From Streptomyces triticagri (lineage in GTDB: Bacteria > Actinomycetota > Actinomycetes > Streptomycetales > Streptomycetaceae), in contig NZ_QUAK01000094.1 of assembly GCF_003429565.1 (NCBI RefSeq), positions 24,612 to 58,154 on the forward strand: a DNA stretch of 33,543 bases, written 5' to 3'. Position 1 is the first letter of the stretch, and each line of letters opens with the position of its first letter. Both the position numbers and the translations under genes were made by a program. Of this stretch, positions 17,462-25,535 are shown one piece after another. The notes under the pieces are model-generated. The model was not told the origin of the DNA, made no database searches, and worked only from the letters and a program-made list of their open reading frames with translations.

Positions 17462-17517
17462 GGAGGGCTGGAGGGTTGGAGGGCTGCAGGACTGGAGGGC
17501 TGGAGAGCTCCGGGGCT
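17462..17517. repeat. 8-bp tandem repeats (GGAGGGCT)
   Basis: Seven 8-bp units run from 17462: GGAGGGCT, GGAGGGTT, GGAGGGCT, GCAGGACT, GGAGGGCT, GGAGAGCT and CCGGGGCT. They lie in the 246-bp gap between the divergent Clp-N/HTH and XRE genes, flanked by their two dyads. Confidence 0.9.
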
Positions 17518-17573
17518 CCGATCCGCTCACCCCGGGCGCACGTCCACCACGGTCGTCGTGAGTGGCGTGTAGC

Positions 17574-17601
17574 ACTATTGCAAGCGTCTGCTTGCAATAG
17601 T
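17574..17601. promoter_or_regulatory. 28-bp palindromic operator upstream of the XRE gene
   Basis: ACTATTGCAAGC (17574-17585) and GCTTGCAATAGT (17590-17601) are perfect 12-bp arms around GTCT. The site ends 27 bases before the ATG of the XRE regulator, so binding there should repress or control its own operon. TTGCAAG...CTTGCAA is the core. Confidence 0.75.
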
Positions 17602-17628
17602 TAGCGAGGGTGCGGCACCATCGGGGCC

Positions 17629-18156
17629 ATGGCATCGCTCAACGTCGGCAATCTCGGTGAGTATCTGCGCGAGCAGCGGCGCAATGCGCAGCTGTCGCTG
17701 CGGCAGCTCGCCGATGCCGCCGGGGTGTCCAACCCGTATCTGAGCCAGATCGAGCGCGGCCTGCGCAAGCCGAGTGCCGAGATCCTGCAGCAGCTGGCGA
17801 AGGCGCTGCGGATCTCCGCGGAGACGCTGTACGTGCAGGCCGGGATCCTCGACGAGCGTGAGCGTGACGAGGTGGAGACCCGTGCCGCGATCGTCGCCGA
17901 TCCGACGATCAACGAGCAGCAGAAGCAGGTGCTGCTGCAGGTGTACGAGTCGTTCCGCAAGGAGAACGGCTTCGGTCCCGACCAAGGGGCCCGCCGCAAG
18001 GACACCGCCGACACGGCTGGCATCACCGACACCGCCTACACGGCTGGCATCAACGACACCACCGACACCACCGGGCCGACCGCCGGCGACGACGCCGGCC
18101 GTTCCGGAAGCGGCCCCCGCACGGCCGACGGCAGCGATGCCGAACCCTCGAACTGA
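17629..18156 (+). CDS. XRE-family helix-turn-helix regulator (HbhA-operon type)
   Basis: This is a 175-aa regulator. The XRE HTH covers residues ~10-70 (LGEYLREQRRNAQLSLRQLA, then AGVSNPYLSQIERGLRKPSA and ILQQLAKALRISAETLYVQA). A helical region follows to ~125 (INEQQKQVLLQVYESFRKEN). The C-terminal ~50 residues are low complexity, including nine-residue repeats DTADTAGIT / DTAYTAGIN / DTTDTTGPT encoded by 27-bp DNA repeats at 18001-18081. It is followed 17 bp later by an HbhA-like gene, the same pair seen in mycobacteria (Rv0474-hbhA by my recollection), suggesting a conserved functional link. The 28-bp palindrome upstream suggests autoregulation. Confidence 0.9.
   Translation: MASLNVGNLGEYLREQRRNAQLSLRQLADAAGVSNPYLSQIERGLRKPSAEILQQLAKALRISAETLYVQAGILDERERDEVETRAAIVADPTINEQQKQVLLQVYESFRKENGFGPDQGARRKDTADTAGITDTAYTAGINDTTDTTGPTAGDDAGRSGSGPRTADGSDAEPSN
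18001..18081 (+). repeat. 27-bp in-frame tandem repeats in the XRE gene
   Basis: Two nearly identical 27-bp units (18001-18027, 18028-18054; two differences) and a diverged third (18055-18081) encode nine-residue Asp/Thr/Ala repeats in the disordered tail of the regulator. Copy number could vary between strains without breaking the frame. Confidence 0.85.
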
Positions 18157-18173
18157 CCAGGAGGAACACTGCC

Positions 18174-18806
18174 ATGGCCATCAAGGAAGACATCCGCAAG
18201 ACGCTCAGCGACCCGACCCCGCTGTACTTCGCGGCCGGCACCGCCGACCTCGCGGTGCAGCAGGCCCGCCGGGTGCCGGAGCTGATCGAGAAGATCCAGG
18301 CCGAGGCGCCCGCGCGGATCGACGCGGTGCGTCAGACCGACCCCAAGGACGTCCAGGAGAAGGCCGCGGCCCGCGCCAAGGAGGCGCAGGAGCAGCTGCA
18401 GAACCGGGTGAACGAGGTGTTCGGCAGCTTCGACACCGACCTGCGCAAGCTCGGTGAGACCGCCCAGGACCTGGCCCTGCGCGGCGTCGGAGTCGCCGCC
18501 GAGTACGTGATCAAGGCCCGTGAGACGTACGAGAAGGTCGCCGAGCACGGCGAGCAGACCGTACGGACCTGGCGTGGCGAGGCGGCGGACGAGATCGCCG
18601 AGGCGGCCGTGGTGGTCGAGCCCGAGCCGAAGCAGGTGCCTTCGCCGAAGGCGGCGCCGGCCGCGGAGTCGAAGCCGGCTGCGAAGGCCGAGGCGCCCGT
18701 GAAGAAGGCGGAGGCGCCGGCCGCACCTGCGAAGAAGGCCCCGGCGAAGAAGCCGGCGGCCAAGAAGACCACGGCGAAGAAGAGCACTCCGCCGGCCGGA
18801 AAGTGA
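18174..18806 (+). CDS. HbhA-like heparin-binding haemagglutinin homologue
   Basis: This is a 210-aa protein with three regions. It starts MAIKEDIRKTLSDPTPLYFA. A long coiled-coil region (about 50-150) includes VQEKAAARAKEAQEQLQNRV. The Lys/Ala/Pro-rich C-terminus has repeated PAKKAPAKKPAAKKTTAKK. This is the layout of mycobacterial HbhA, whose Lys-rich tail binds heparan sulfate and which also sits at the membrane/cell-pole interface. In a soil actinomycete a role in polar growth, membrane or DNA contact is more likely than host adhesion, but that is inference. ATG follows GACCAGGAGGA. It is second in the XRE-hbhA-DUF2516 cluster. Confidence 0.88.
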   Translation: MAIKEDIRKTLSDPTPLYFAAGTADLAVQQARRVPELIEKIQAEAPARIDAVRQTDPKDVQEKAAARAKEAQEQLQNRVNEVFGSFDTDLRKLGETAQDLALRGVGVAAEYVIKARETYEKVAEHGEQTVRTWRGEAADEIAEAAVVVEPEPKQVPSPKAAPAAESKPAAKAEAPVKKAEAPAAPAKKAPAKKPAAKKTTAKKSTPPAGK

Positions 18807-19041
18807 TTCCCGCGGCGGCCGTGCGGCGGTGACGCCGGGCGGCCGCCGGGCCGGAGCCCTTGCCACCGGCCCCGTGTCGGGCTCGGGCACCATCGGCGTG
18901 CGTGGGGCGTTGTACGGGTACGGTGACGGCGTAGAGACGTGTATCGAGACCTGCGCCGAGACGTGGCGCAGTAGCAGCGCACACGTGGTGCACACGTGGC
19001 GAAGACGCCCGACGACGTAGAGAAATCAGGTGGTGGGTACC

Positions 19042-19377
19042 GTGTTGATGACCGGTTTCAGCAGCCTCATGTCGCTGATCTTCCTCGCCATTCTGGTGCT
19101 GGCAGTGGTGGCCCTGGTGATGGCGGCACTCGCCCGCCCGGACGCCTACTTGGCGGCGAACAAGCAGAACAAGAACTTCTGGCTGATCATCCTCGGCATC
19201 ACGGTGCTGGTGAATCTGGTCGTGCCGATGATCTTCCTGCAGATCATCGGGCTCATCGCCACCATCGTCTTCATGGTGGACGTGCGCCCGGCACTCAAGG
19301 AGGTCTCCGGAGGCCCCCGCCGAGGTGGCGGCAGCAGCAGCGACGGCCCGTACGGTCCGTACAACGGCGGCCGTTGA
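19042..19377 (+). CDS. DUF2516 family membrane protein
   Basis: This is a ~111-aa small membrane protein. Hydrophobic segments run from about residue 8 (LMSLIFLAILVLAVVALVMA) and about 42-75 (FWLIILGITVLVNLVVPMIF and IIGLIATIVFMVDVRP). A Gly/Arg/Ser-rich cytoplasmic tail follows. Function is unknown, but the gene follows hbhA in mycobacteria as well (Rv0476 by recollection), so a shared envelope role is plausible. The start is uncertain: GTG 19042 has AGGTGG 7-8 nt upstream; GTG 19030 and ATG 19048 are alternatives. A 223-bp gap separates it from the HbhA-like gene. Confidence 0.85.
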   Translation: MLMTGFSSLMSLIFLAILVLAVVALVMAALARPDAYLAANKQNKNFWLIILGITVLVNLVVPMIFLQIIGLIATIVFMVDVRPALKEVSGGPRRGGGSSSDGPYGPYNGGR

Positions 19378-19414
19378 CTCCCTCGACGCTTGCGCACCAG
19401 CGCTTGCAGGCCGG

Positions 19415-19480
19415 CCCTAGAAGACAAGCATTCGAACCTTAGAAGATGAGCATTCGAACCCTAGAAGATCAGCTTTCGAA
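19415..19480. repeat. Three 22-bp tandem repeats between convergent genes
   Basis: Units at 19415-19436, 19437-19458 and 19459-19480 share CCYTAGAAGAY..AGC.TTCGAA. Each carries the palindrome TTCGAA at its right end, repeated every 22 bp (about two helical turns). The tract lies between the DUF2516 stop and a strong hairpin, so it is downstream of both flanking genes. Confidence 0.95.
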
Positions 19481-19490
19481 TACCCCGCCC

Positions 19491-19513
19491 GCGGCCCGGT
19501 TCTGCCGGGCCGC
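19491..19513. terminator. Bidirectional hairpin between convergent genes
   Basis: GCGGCCCGG (19491-19499) and CCGGGCCGC (19505-19513) form a perfect 9-bp GC stem with the loop TTCTG. The position between convergent DUF2516 and phosphatase genes fits a shared terminator; no U-run is present. Confidence 0.6.
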
Positions 19514-19579
19514 TCGGCGTTTCTCGGGAAGGATTCCGGCGGCGATGGGCCACCGGGATCCCCGGCCGGCCCGGCCGGA

Positions 19580-21028
19580 TCAGCGGCCGTTCCGGTCGAG
19601 GAGGAGTACGGCGACGTCGTCGGTGAGCTCGCCGCCGTTGAGGTCGCGGACCTCGTTCACCGCCGCTTCGAGCAGATCGTCCCCGCGCAGGCCCTCGGCC
19701 AGCTGACGGCGGACCATGGCGACCATGCCGTCCTGGCCGAGGCGCTGATTCCCCCGGCCGATACGGCCCTCGATCAGGCCGTCGGTGTACAGCATCAGAT
19801 TCCAGGCGCCGCCGAGCTCGACCTGCTGGCGCGGCCAGCGGGCGTTCGGCAGCAGTCCGAGGGCCGGGCCGCCGTTCTCGTACGGCAGGAGCTCGGCCCG
19901 CCGGCCGGCGCGGGCGATCAGCGGTGAGGGGTGGCCCGCCAGGCACAGGCCCGCGCGGCGTCCGTCGGGGGAGATGTCGACGGTGCACAGGGTCGCGAAT
20001 ATCTCGTCGTCCGGCCGCTCGTGCTCGAGGACCTGCTGCAGTGTGGACAGCAGTTCGTCGCCGCACAGGCCCGCGAAGGTCAGGGCCCGCCAGGCGATCC
20101 GTAGCTCCACGCCGAGCGCAGCCTCGTCCGGGCCGTGCCCGCAGACGTCGCCGATCATGGCGTGCACGGTGCCGTCCGGGGTGCGCACCGTGTCGTAGAA
20201 GTCGCCGCCGAGCAGCGCCCGGGAGCGTCCTGGCCGGTAGCGCGCGGCGAACCGCAGCGGCGAACCCTCGAGCAGCGGCGTGGGCAGCAGACCGCGTTCC
20301 AGGCGGGCGTTCTCCTGCGCGCGCAGCCGGGACTCGGTGAGCTGGCGCTGGGCCATGTCCGCGCGCTTGCGTTCCACGGCGTACCGGATCGCGCGGCTCA
20401 GGAGACGGGCGTCCAGCTCCTCTCGGAACAGGTAGTCCTGCGCGCCCACACGTACGGCCTCGGCGGCCCGCTCCACGTCACCGGAAGCGGTGAGCGCCAG
20501 GACGGCGTGCCGTGGCGCCAGGCGCAGCACGTGCCGGAGCGTCTCCAGCTCGTCCCGGTCGTCGTCGGCCTCGGCGCCCGGAGCTTTGGCCGCCGCCGTA
20601 CGGCTGCTGCCGCCCGCACCGCCCGGTGCGGGCAGGGCCAGATCGAGAATGATGCAGTGCACGTCGTCCGTGAGCAGCCGCTCGGCCTCGGTGAGGTTGC
20701 GTGCGGTGCGGATACGGATCGGCTTGCCCGCGGTGTCGAGCAGCTCGGGCACGCGCAGTGCCTCGGCCGGGTCGTCCTCGATGACCAGCAGGGTCAGTCC
20801 GGTACTTGTGCTGCTTGTGGTGGTGCTCGTCGCGCTGTCGGTGCTCCCGTTGTCCTCAGTTTTTGTCGTGCTTGTCGTGCTTGTCGTGCTTGTCGTGCTC
20901 GGTGTGCTTCTTGCGGTTCCGTCGCCTGTGGTGCTGGTCTCGGCACCCGGCGGCGATGCGGGCACGGATTGAGCCTGACCACCTTCCGCGGCCGGGATCG
21001 CTCTCTGCCGCGGTATGGGTACGGGCAT
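19580..21028 (-). CDS. Receiver-domain SpoIIE/RsbU-type phosphatase
   Basis: This is a 482-aa two-component output protein. Residues 1-~77 are a Pro/Ser/Thr-rich disordered arm with STT repeats. Residues ~78-230 are a receiver domain (LLVIEDDPAEA, phosphoacceptor Asp129 in IILDLALP) with a ~35-residue insert (APGGAGGSSRTAAAKAPGAE). A coiled coil then leads into a PP2C/SpoIIE phosphatase (RYRPGRSRALLGGDFYDTVR, MIGDVCGHGPDEAALG, LCLAGHPSPLI, LMLYTDGLIEGR, LTDDVAVLLLDR). Such proteins dephosphorylate anti-sigma-factor antagonists. ATG 21028 follows GGAAGGA. No kinase gene is adjacent, so it is an orphan. A longer start upstream would lack domain content. Confidence 0.9.
   Translation of the reverse strand: MPVPIPRQRAIPAAEGGQAQSVPASPPGAETSTTGDGTARSTPSTTSTTSTTSTTKTEDNGSTDSATSTTTSSTSTGLTLLVIEDDPAEALRVPELLDTAGKPIRIRTARNLTEAERLLTDDVHCIILDLALPAPGGAGGSSRTAAAKAPGAEADDDRDELETLRHVLRLAPRHAVLALTASGDVERAAEAVRVGAQDYLFREELDARLLSRAIRYAVERKRADMAQRQLTESRLRAQENARLERGLLPTPLLEGSPLRFAARYRPGRSRALLGGDFYDTVRTPDGTVHAMIGDVCGHGPDEAALGVELRIAWRALTFAGLCGDELLSTLQQVLEHERPDDEIFATLCTVDISPDGRRAGLCLAGHPSPLIARAGRRAELLPYENGGPALGLLPNARWPRQQVELGGAWNLMLYTDGLIEGRIGRGNQRLGQDGMVAMVRRQLAEGLRGDDLLEAAVNEVRDLNGGELTDDVAVLLLDRNGR
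20863..20898. repeat. Four perfect 9-bp repeats in the phosphatase linker
   Basis: Four exact copies of TTGTCGTGC (20863-20898), with a related TCGGTGTGC next to them, encode the Ser-Thr-Thr repeats of the disordered N-terminal arm. Perfect identity suggests recent expansion, and the period keeps the frame. Confidence 0.9.
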
Positions 21029-21305
21029 CGGCTGGTCCTTCCCTCCCCCCGAGGGCACGGTGGAACGACGTTCGACGCTCCACCCGACGGGGACCATAGC
21101 GGTAGCCGCCGCCGGTAGGGAATGGCGCGCCCAGAAGAGCCGGTGTCATATGCCGCATCCCGTACCGCAATTGGCCACTGCGGGCCCCTGCCAGGGATGA
21201 CGAACATCACGCCGCGCAGGTTGTCCGGGTGGGGCAGGTCACGTGACACGGGCCACGCGGTGGTCGGTCGACGCCCGGCCCGCGATCACTCCGGCCCCGT
21301 ACGAC

Positions 21306-22379
21306 CTATTTGTCCGGCCGGACCACGCCCAGGATCGGCATCGAGCCCGCTCCCGCCATCGTCACGTCACGGCCGGGGCGCGGAGCGTGCACCATGGCGC
21401 CCTCTCCTATGTAGAGCCCGACGTGGCTGGCGTCCTTCTGATAGATGATCAGGTCGCCCGGGCGCATGTCCTTGATGTCGATACGGGGCAGCTGCTTCCA
21501 CTGCTCCTGGGAGGTCCGCGGGATCACGCGCCCTCCGGCCACCCAGGCCTGAGAGGTGAGCCCGGAGCAGTCGAACGAGTCCGGACCCTCTGCGCCCCAG
21601 ACGTACGGCTTGCCGATCTGTCCCGTGGCGTACTCGATGGCCTTCTTGCCCGCGGCGGTCGCCCGGCCGTCGATCTCCTTGAGGATGCCCGAGTCGAGCC
21701 AGGCGGTCTGCGCCTCGAGCTGCGCGGCCTCCTCCATCTCGCGGAGCCGCTTGCGCTCGTCCTTCGCCAGCTTCTCCTCGAGCTTCTCGGCCGCCGCGAT
21801 CCGTTCCTTGATGCGCTTCTTGGCGGTGGCCTTCTTCTTGCGGTTCTTCTCGAGCTTCTTCCACTGTGCGGTCGCGCTCTTGGCGTAGGACTCCAGATCC
21901 TCCTGGGTCCTGGTCAGTTCGCCCATCAGGCCCTTGGTGGCCTTCTGGCCCTGGCGCAGCCGGCCCGCGCTCTCCATGAACTGCTGTGGATCGTCGCTGA
22001 GCATCAACTGCGCCTGCGGCGGCATCCCGCCGCCCCGATACTGCGCGCGGGCCGCGGCCCCGGCGCGCTGCTTCAGGCTGCTGAGCTTCTTGCGGCCCTT
22101 CTCCAGGTCCTTGGCGAGGCGGACGATCTCGGCCGACTGCTTGTCGGCCTTCTCCTCCGCCAAGTTGTACGCGTCGGTGGCCACGGCCGCCTGGTGGTAG
22201 AGCCGCTCGACCTCTTTGTGGACTTCCTCAAGTGTCTTGGGAGTGGCCGGAGTCCGCGGCTCCGGCTCGGCGACAGGTCTGCCCCGGGGGTCGGCCGAGA
22301 CCGGGCCGGACGCGGCCAGTACCGTCGCCGCGCACAGGAGCGCGGCGGCCGTCATGGTCGATGAACGCCTGCCGATCAC
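21306..22379 (-). CDS. Secreted NlpC/P60 peptidoglycan endopeptidase with coiled coil
   Basis: This is a 357-aa exported cell-wall hydrolase. A signal peptide (residues 1-~29, MIGRRSSTMTAAALLCAATV ending VSADP) is followed by a long Lys/Glu-rich coiled coil (about 45-225), as in RipA/PcsB-type hydrolases. The C-terminal NlpC/P60 domain (~245-357) has Cys271 in FDCSGLT and His319 in ASHVGLY, with a third polar residue likely His331. It should cleave D-Glu-DAP bonds in peptidoglycan; the coiled coil is the usual autoinhibitory or activator-binding part. The GTG start follows AGGGGGA. No c-di-AMP riboswitch is obvious in its 261-bp upstream gap, which contains ACTGATGTCGCGTCAGT (22395-22411), an imperfect dyad. 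Confidence 0.93.
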   Translation of the reverse strand: MIGRRSSTMTAAALLCAATVLAASGPVSADPRGRPVAEPEPRTPATPKTLEEVHKEVERLYHQAAVATDAYNLAEEKADKQSAEIVRLAKDLEKGRKKLSSLKQRAGAAARAQYRGGGMPPQAQLMLSDDPQQFMESAGRLRQGQKATKGLMGELTRTQEDLESYAKSATAQWKKLEKNRKKKATAKKRIKERIAAAEKLEEKLAKDERKRLREMEEAAQLEAQTAWLDSGILKEIDGRATAAGKKAIEYATGQIGKPYVWGAEGPDSFDCSGLTSQAWVAGGRVIPRTSQEQWKQLPRIDIKDMRPGDLIIYQKDASHVGLYIGEGAMVHAPRPGRDVTMAGAGSMPILGVVRPDK

Positions 22380-22640
22380 GCTGTCCCCCTAAAACTGATG
22401 TCGCGTCAGTAACATCCGTCATTCCCCGGGATGGTGCCACGCTCCGGTCCAAATCGACAGACCGGCACACGGCTCCGAACCCCCGTCCGCCACTTCTGAC
22501 GTACGACCCCGGACAGACGTTCCCCGCTTTCGGGCTGCCACTCGTGTGGGTTACGTGAAGTACGGGGCGGGCGTGGCTCATGGGATGCCGTCGGGCCGCA
22601 TTCACGGGGTGACGGGCGTCAACCCGGCGCCGACGAAGCG

Positions 22641-23426
22641 TCAACCTCGGGGCGCCAACGCCGCCCACGCCACCGTGACTTCCCCCTGCCGCCACCGCGA
22701 ACTCCGGTCCACCACCGGCCAGTCGGCGGCCAGTTCCGTCACCGCCCGCACCCAGCGCTGCCGCGCCCCGTACGCCGCGTACGGCGCCGCACCGGCCCAG
22801 GCCCGGTCGAAATCGCGCAGGAACGCATGCACCGGCTCGCCCGGCACGTTGCGGTGGATCAGCGCCTTCGGCAGCCGTTCGGCGAGGTCGGAGGGGCGCT
22901 CGAGCGAGCCGAGCCGGGTCGCGAAGGTCACCGTGCGCGGGCCCTCCGGCCCGAGTGCCACCCAGACGTGCCGCCGCCCGATCTCGTCGCAGGTCCCCTC
23001 GACCAGGAGTCCGCCGGGCGCGAGCCGCCCGCGCAGCCGTTCCCAGACGCCGGCGACCTGCTCCTCGTCGTACTGGCGCAGCACGTTCGCGGCGCGGATC
23101 AGCAGCGGCCGGCGTTCCGTCGGCACCTCGAAGCCCCCGTGCCGGAAGGCCAGCCCTTCGGTCGCGTACGGCTGGGCCGCCTCGACCCGGGCGGGGTCGA
23201 TCTCCAGGCCGACGACCTCGACCGCGGGGGCGGTGCCCCGCAGCCGGTGCAGGAGCTCCACCGCCGTCCACGGGGCGGCGCCGTAGCCGAGATCGACCGC
23301 GAGCGGGTCGCCGGCCCGGTGCAGCGCCGAGCCGTGGACGGCTGCGATCCAGCGGTCCATGCGGCGCAGGCGATTGGGGTTGGTGGTCCCGCGCGTGACG
23401 GTCCCTACCGGACGGGTGCGGGCCAT
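22641..23426 (-). CDS. Class I SAM-dependent methyltransferase-like protein next to mshA
   Basis: This is a 261-aa protein with a Rossmann SAM fold: motif I LAVDLGYGAAPWTAVELLHR (about residues 42-61), acidic strand end VVGLEIDPARVEAA, and LLIRAANVLRQYDEEQV as the motif IV region. The C-terminal part is family-specific. It is regularly found beside mshA in streptomycetes, by recollection, but its substrate is not known. A GATACT hexamer 7 bases before the ATG could serve a leaderless transcript. It is divergent from mshA with 190 bp between. Confidence 0.82.
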   Translation of the reverse strand: MARTRPVGTVTRGTTNPNRLRRMDRWIAAVHGSALHRAGDPLAVDLGYGAAPWTAVELLHRLRGTAPAVEVVGLEIDPARVEAAQPYATEGLAFRHGGFEVPTERRPLLIRAANVLRQYDEEQVAGVWERLRGRLAPGGLLVEGTCDEIGRRHVWVALGPEGPRTVTFATRLGSLERPSDLAERLPKALIHRNVPGEPVHAFLRDFDRAWAGAAPYAAYGARQRWVRAVTELAADWPVVDRSSRWRQGEVTVAWAALAPRG

Positions 23427-23616
23427 GCGTCCCAGTATCCGGGCGGTCCGAGGCCGATCCGCAGCCGGCCGGGGTGCCGCCCGTCAGGCGTGCGTCCTCA
23501 GTGGGGCCGGAATGGTTGACAAGAAAAGGCAATGATTTGGCAAAGCGGAAATGGAGCGGCGGGCTCCGGTGTTCCCGCCTTGAAGAGTGCCTCACGTCCG
23601 CAAGGAGGACCGCCAC

Positions 23617-24987
23617 GTGGGCCAGTACGGGACCGGGCTCGGCGAACGTCTCGGCGTCAGCACACCCTCACGGCTCCGCATTCCGGGCGGCCACCGAAGG
23701 CCACGCCGGGTCGCCATGCTCAGTGTGCACACCTCCCCGCTGCACCAGCCGGGCACCGGCGACGCGGGCGGGATGAACGTCTACATCGTCGAGCTGGCCA
23801 AGCGGCTCGCCGCGATCGACATCGAGGTCGAGATCTTCACGCGTGCGACCACGGGCGGCCTCCCCGCGCGCGTGGAGCTCGCTCCGGGGGTGCTGGTCCG
23901 GCACATCGACGCCGGTCCCTATGAGGGCCTCGCCAAGGAGGAGCTCCCGGCCCAGCTGTGCGCCTTCACGCACGGCGTCATGCAGGCGTGGGCAGGGCAC
24001 CGCCCCGGCCATTACGACCTGGTCCACTCGCACTACTGGCTGAGCGGCCATGTCGGCTGGCTCGCCGCCGACCGCTGGGGCGTCCCCCTGGTGCACGCCA
24101 TGCACACCATGGCCAAGGTCAAGAACGCCGCACTCGCCGAGGGCGACACTCCCGAACCGGCCGCGCGCGTGATCGGCGAGACACAGATCGTCGACGCCGC
24201 GAACCGACTCGTCGCGAACACCGACGAGGAGGCCGACGAGCTCGTACGCCACTACGCGGCCGACCCGTCGAAGGTCGCCGTCGTGCACCCCGGCGTCAAT
24301 CTCGACCTGTTCCGCCCCGCCGACGGCCGCCGAGCCGCCCGGCAGCGGCTCGGACTGCCGCAGGACGCCGTCATCCCGCTGTTCGCCGGCCGCATCCAGC
24401 CGCTCAAGGCCCCCGACGTCCTGCTGCGCGCCGTGGCGGAGCTGCTCGGCCACCGGCCCGAGCTGCGCAAGCGACTCGTCGTCCCCGTCGTGGGCGGGCC
24501 GAGCGGCAGCGGGCTCGCCAAGCCGGAGGGCCTGCAGAAGCTCGCCGCACGCCTCGGTATCGCCGATGTCGTGCAGTTCCGGCCGCCGGTCGGCCAGGCG
24601 CAGCTCGCGGACTGGTTCCGCGCCGCGTCCGTCCTCGTGATGCCTTCGTACAACGAATCGTTCGGCCTTGTCGCGATAGAGGCGCAGGCGGCCGGCACGC
24701 CGGTGCTCGCCGCCTCGGTCGGCGGTCTGCCGGTGGCCGTACGGGACGGCGCAAGCGGGTTCCTCGTGGAGGGCCACGAACCGGCTTCCTACGCGCGCGT
24801 GCTGGAGCGTTTCGCCGACGACGAGCACCTCACCGACCGGATGGGCGAGGCCGCGGCCCGGCACGCGCAGTCCTTCGGCTGGGGCACCGCGGCCTCGGCC
24901 ACGGCCGACGTCTACACGGCGGCGATGCACGAGTTCGCGGCCGCCAGGACGGGCCGGCTCCGTCGCGTACGCTCGCAGCATGGCTGA
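23617..24987 (+). CDS. mshA: D-inositol-3-phosphate glycosyltransferase MshA
   Basis: This is the first enzyme of mycothiol biosynthesis. It transfers GlcNAc from UDP-GlcNAc to 1D-myo-inositol 3-phosphate, in the cytoplasm. The 456 aa form a GT-B fold: N-terminal domain with [20 protein letters not shown] (about residues 38-57), and a C-terminal donor site with [17 protein letters not shown] and [20 protein letters not shown] (the EX7E motif). GTG 23617 is chosen because AAGGAGG lies 8 nt upstream at 23602-23608; earlier starts lie before the ribosome site. The end overlaps the YbjN gene by 8 bp. Upstream DNA (TTGACA at 23516-23521) holds the promoter; a thiol-stress sigma-R promoter is known for mshA in S. 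coelicolor, but I see only a weak match here. Confidence 0.97.
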   Translation: MGQYGTGLGERLGVSTPSRLRIPGGHRRPRRVAMLSVHTSPLHQPGTGDAGGMNVYIVELAKRLAAIDIEVEIFTRATTGGLPARVELAPGVLVRHIDAGPYEGLAKEELPAQLCAFTHGVMQAWAGHRPGHYDLVHSHYWLSGHVGWLAADRWGVPLVHAMHTMAKVKNAALAEGDTPEPAARVIGETQIVDAANRLVANTDEEADELVRHYAADPSKVAVVHPGVNLDLFRPADGRRAARQRLGLPQDAVIPLFAGRIQPLKAPDVLLRAVAELLGHRPELRKRLVVPVVGGPSGSGLAKPEGLQKLAARLGIADVVQFRPPVGQAQLADWFRAASVLVMPSYNESFGLVAIEAQAAGTPVLAASVGGLPVAVRDGASGFLVEGHEPASYARVLERFADDEHLTDRMGEAAARHAQSFGWGTAASATADVYTAAMHEFAAARTGRLRRVRSQHG

Positions 24988-25513
24988 GACAGCGGCGGAC
25001 GCACGGGGCACGACGGACCTCGAGAACGCGGCCCGCAGAACCGTGGAAGCGGCACTCACCGACGCAGACGTCGAGTGGGAGAGCCCGGAGCCCGGCTCCT
25101 ACGTCGCGAAACTCCCCGGCACCCGCAAGCTGTCCACCACGGTCTCGCTGCTCGTCGGCCGCCACTCCCTGTCGGTGAACGCCTTCGTGATCAGGCACCC
25201 CGACGAGAACGCCGAGGGCGTCCACCGCTGGCTCCTGGAGCGCAACCTCAAGCTCTACGGCGTCAGTTACGCCATCGACCCCCTCGGCGACATCTACCTG
25301 GCCGGCAAACTGCCGCTGGCCGCCGTCGCACCCGACGAGGTCGACCGCCTGCTCGGCTCCGTCCTGGAGGCCGCCGACGGCGCCTTCAACACCCTCCTGG
25401 AGCTCGGCTTCGCCTCCGCGATCCGCCGCGAGTACGAATGGCGCGTCTCCCGCGGCGAATCCACCCGCAATCTGGATGCGTTCAGCCACCTCACGGAGCC
25501 TCGGCAGCGGTAG
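24980..25513 (+). CDS. YbjN domain-containing protein
   Basis: This is a 177-aa cytoplasmic protein of the YbjN (putative sensory transduction regulator) family: [20 protein letters not shown], the core [40 protein letters not shown] and [14 protein letters not shown]. YbjN proteins are implicated in stress tolerance and fimbrial/motility control in enterobacteria, but the mechanism is unknown. It overlaps mshA by 8 bp, so the two are co-translated, a link also seen in other actinobacteria. It converges on the MFS gene 22 bp away. Confidence 0.92.
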   Translation: MAETAADARGTTDLENAARRTVEAALTDADVEWESPEPGSYVAKLPGTRKLSTTVSLLVGRHSLSVNAFVIRHPDENAEGVHRWLLERNLKLYGVSYAIDPLGDIYLAGKLPLAAVAPDEVDRLLGSVLEAADGAFNTLLELGFASAIRREYEWRVSRGESTRNLDAFSHLTEPRQR

Positions 25514-25535
25514 CAGCAGCTCCCGTGGCCGGCGA

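Noticed and set aside
21238..21247. GTCACGTGAC palindrome as an operator
   Set aside because: A 10-bp palindrome in GC-rich DNA downstream of the NlpC/P60 gene is not strong enough without a partner site.
22380..22640. c-di-AMP (ydaO) riboswitch before the NlpC/P60 gene
   Set aside because: Such riboswitches precede some Streptomyces cell-wall hydrolases, but I could not find the conserved paired core in this gap.
23505..23540. Sigma-R-type promoter (GGAAT...GTT) for mshA
   Set aside because: GGAAT is present at 23509-23513, but no GTT lies at the required 17-19 bp distance; the match is too weak to list.
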